64,000 nucleotides of DNA from Ursus arctos. Taxonomy: Eukaryota > Chordata > Mammalia > Carnivora > Ursidae. The notes under the pieces are model-generated. The model did not search any database. It saw only the letters and a list, made by a program, of their open reading frames with translations, and was not told the origin of the DNA. The stretch covers positions 11,424,423 through 11,488,422 of the forward strand of contig NW_026622852.1 of assembly GCF_023065955.2 (NCBI RefSeq), written 5' to 3'. The position numbers and the translations under genes are program-made. Below, piece by piece: positions 62,089 to 64,000 of this stretch (position 1 is the stretch's first letter; every line of letters starts with the position of its first letter).

Positions 62089-63480
62089 TTGTCTGATTGC
62101 TGTTGCTAGGACTTCTAGTACTATGGTGAATAATAATGGTGAGAGTGGGCATCCTTTTTGTGTTCCTGATCTTAAGGGAAAGGCTCTCAGCTTTTCCCTG
62201 TTGAGAATGATATTCGCTTTTGGCTTTTCATAGATGGTTTTTATGAAATTGAGGAATGTACCCTCTATCCCTACACTCTGAAGGGTTTTAATCAGGGAAG
62301 GATGCTGTATTTTGTCAAATGCTTTTTCTGCATCAATTGAGAGGATCATATGGTTCTTGTCTCTTATTAACGTGATCTATCACACTGATTGATTTGCGAA
62401 TGTTGAACCACCCTTGCATCCCGGGGATGAATTACACTTGGTCGTGATGGATAATCCTTTTAATATACTGTTGGATCCTATTAACTAGGATCTTGTTGAG
62501 AATTTTGGCATCCGTATTGATCAGGGATATCGGTCTGTAATTCTCCTTTTTGATGGTGTCTTTGACTGGTTTGGGGATCAAGGTAATACTGGCCTCATAG
62601 AATGAGTTTGGTAGTTTTCCTTCTGTTTCTATTTTTGAAACAGCTTCAGGAGAATAGGTATTATTTCTTCTTTGAATGTTTGGTAGAATTCCCCAGGGAA
62701 TCAATCAGGCCCTGGACTCTTGTTTTTTGGGAGGTTTTTGATCACTAACTCAATCTCTTCATGATTAATCTGCCTGTTTAGATAATCAGTTTCTTCCTGT
62801 TTCAGTTTTGGAAGTTTATAGGTTTCCAGGAAGGCATCCATTTCTTCCAGGTTGTTTAATTTATTGGCATATAGTTATTTATAATAGTTTCTAATGATTG
62901 TTTCTATTTCCTTGGTGGTGGTCGTGATCTCTCCCCTTTCATTCATAATTTTATTAATTTGAGTCCTTTCTCTATTCTTTTGAATAAGTCTGGCCAGTGG
63001 CTTATTGATCTTATTAATTCTTTCACAGAACCAGCTTCTAGTTTTGTTGATCTGCTCTGCTGTGCTCCTGGTTTCTAATTCATTTATCTCTGCTCTAATC
63101 TTGATCAGTTGTCTTCTTGTGTGTGGGTTAGGCTTTTTCTTCTGTTCCATCTCCAGCTTCTTAAGGTGAGAATATAAGGACTGCATTTTAGATTGTTCTA
63201 TTATTTTGAGTGAGGATCGGATGGTTATGTATTTTCCTCTTAGGACCGCCTTTGCAGTGTCCCATAGGTTTTGGACCGATGTGTTTTCGTTCTCATTGGT
63301 TTCCATAAATTGCTTAAGTTCTTCTTTAATATCCTGGTTTACCCAATCATTCTTAAGCAGATGGTTCTTAGTTTCCAAGTGTTTGAGTTTCTTCCAAATT
63401 TTTCCTTGTGATTGAGTTCCAGTTTCAAAGCATTGTGGTTTGAGAATATGCAGGGAATAATCTCAGTCTTTTGGTATCAG
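60281..63480 (-). pseudogene. L1 ORF2 remnant (reverse transcriptase), broken
   Basis: Decayed ORF2 of the young L1, read on the minus strand in pieces: 63378-62875 (post-endonuclease region, LWDTAKAVLRGKY), 62704-62432 ([20 protein letters not shown], start of the reverse transcriptase), 62349-62086 ([20 protein letters not shown], and [11 protein letters not shown]), 61984-61646, 61389-60919, and 60781-60281 (C-terminus). The last piece keeps the Cys-rich motif C-x3-C-x7-H-x4-C. The catalytic box reads FTDD (61997-62008) instead of FADD; both aspartates remain. A (TTTA)n expansion at 62048-62090 and several frameshifts break the frame. Most of the endonuclease domain is missing through 5' truncation. 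It is not functional. Confidence 0.9.
62048..62090 (+). repeat. (TTTA)n microsatellite within ORF2
   Basis: About eleven TTTA units occupying the place of the usual L1 segment '..CCTTTTATTTCTTTTTCTTG'. It lies just upstream, in L1 terms, of the FTDD box. Confidence 0.96.
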
Positions 63481-64000
63481 TTGAGACCTGTTTTGTGACC
63501 CAGTATATGGTCTATTCTGGAGAAAGTTTCATGTGCATATTTTCCTCTTTTTTTGCATGTTGTAATTTTTTGTTGGAAAATGGACATTTAAAATTGTGTA
63601 TGACAGCAGTTTTGGATACCAATTCCTTACTACCCCATCTTCAGGGACGTCTGCTTATTTGTTTGTTTAGTGGTTTGGCTGACCATTTTACTAAAGTCTG
63701 TTTCCCCTTCTTTTCAGAAAGCACAGAGTTGGCCATGTGCACATTCACCTTGGGATCATAGTGATTTTAGCAGAGATCTGCCTCACTGTCTCTTCTTTTG
63801 ATCTCTTTATTAATGTCTGTCACTATTGGTATCACACCTAGCTGGAGCTCATCAAAAATTGCTGGCTGATTTTTCTATTGTTTTTGACAATGTCCTGGGA
63901 CACAAATTGCTTCACAGTTTGATCACATTAAATCTGGGCCTCTCTGTCAGGTTAATTAAAAAAATATATATTTAACTGTGGTTAGGCACATATAACAAGG

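Larger units (their letters stand above)
59968..63540 (-). mobile_element. Young 5'-truncated L1 (copy 5), antisense, 3.57 kb
   Basis: Reversed tail (TTTTG repeats and poly-T), 3'UTR TTAGTCACCATACAGTATAT, then ORF2 backwards until truncation at about 63540. Approximate target-site duplication TTTCCTGGTTTTTTTG (59952-59967) and TTTCCTCTTTTTTTGC (63541-63556). It inserted into L1 copy 4, which continues on both sides. It is the best-preserved L1 coding sequence in the window. Confidence 0.9.
53855..64000 (-). mobile_element. Old L1 (copy 4), antisense, with five insertions, running past the window end
   Basis: Reversed 3'UTR from ATTAACATATAATTCACATT, then ORF2 (about 54100-57900) and ORF1/5'UTR to 59967, resuming at 63541 with GTTGTAATTTTTTGTTGGAA and GAAAATGGACATTTAAAATT. 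The FADD box reads FVDD at 56076-56087. It is interrupted by L1 tails (54422-54668, 55761-55900, 58113-58409), a SINEC (56615-56803) and a 3.57 kb L1 (59968-63540). It is strongly diverged and coding-dead. Confidence 0.82.

Noticed and set aside
60281..63378. Functional reverse transcriptase or a retron-like defence system
   Set aside because: The domains match L1 ORF2 in order (reverse transcriptase, then the C-x3-C-x7-H-x4-C end). The frame is broken and 5'-truncated.

Overview
This is mammalian nuclear DNA: the introns and four short coding exons of one plus-strand gene, heavily overgrown by transposable elements. It is from a carnivoran. Carnivore tRNA-Lys-type SINEs (SINEC/CAN-SINE, with a head reading GGCGCCTGGGTGGCTCAG and an AATAAA-rich tail) occur about 20 times, and carnivore-type L1 3' ends are present. 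Five of the SINEs carry a body signature (CAGCCAGCGAGAGAGGGAAC on the minus reading) that I associate from memory with bears and giant panda. 'Caniform, possibly ursid' is therefore an inference. There are no bacterial, plasmid, phage or CRISPR features.

Host gene. Four exons at 578-633, 35213-35297, 50750-50884 and 51488-51667 each have consensus splice sites. Their phases join perfectly into 152 codons plus the split codon, all open and rich in Glu/Lys/Gln/Leu, as in a long coiled-coil protein. I recognise it from memory, without a database check, as most likely centlein (CNTLN), a centrosome-cohesion protein. The visible introns are about 34.6 kb, 15.5 kb and 0.6 kb, and the last intron continues beyond the window.

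Repeat layout. 0-5.9 kb: mostly unique intron with SINEs. 5.95-18.95 kb: an antisense old L1 split by a second, nearly full-length antisense L1 (about 6.66-13.01 kb), both further hit by SINEs and a young L1 tail. 19.4-21.9 kb: a much older antisense L1/HAL1-like remnant holding two SINEs and an L1 tail. 21.9-32 kb: AT-rich unique sequence with MIR, MaLR-type LTR and SINE copies. 32.7-34.0 kb: a sense LINE-2. 34.4-37.1 kb: second exon and unique intron. 37.2-44.0 kb: a nearly full-length antisense L1. 44.4-49.5 kb: ancient repeats, including a sense L1 split by a hAT-like element, then a dense SINE cluster. 49.5-53.3 kb: third and fourth exons. 53.85 kb to the end: another old antisense L1 interrupted by several insertions, the largest a 3.57 kb young 5'-truncated L1.

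All long L1 copies lie antisense to the gene. Most ORFs of 60-170 codons here are decayed L1 ORF2 pieces or their opposite-strand shadows. I found no evidence of an undescribed biological system. The most interesting material is the layered insertion history, a hAT-like insertion, a perfect hairpin, and inverted SINE pairs around exons three and four.
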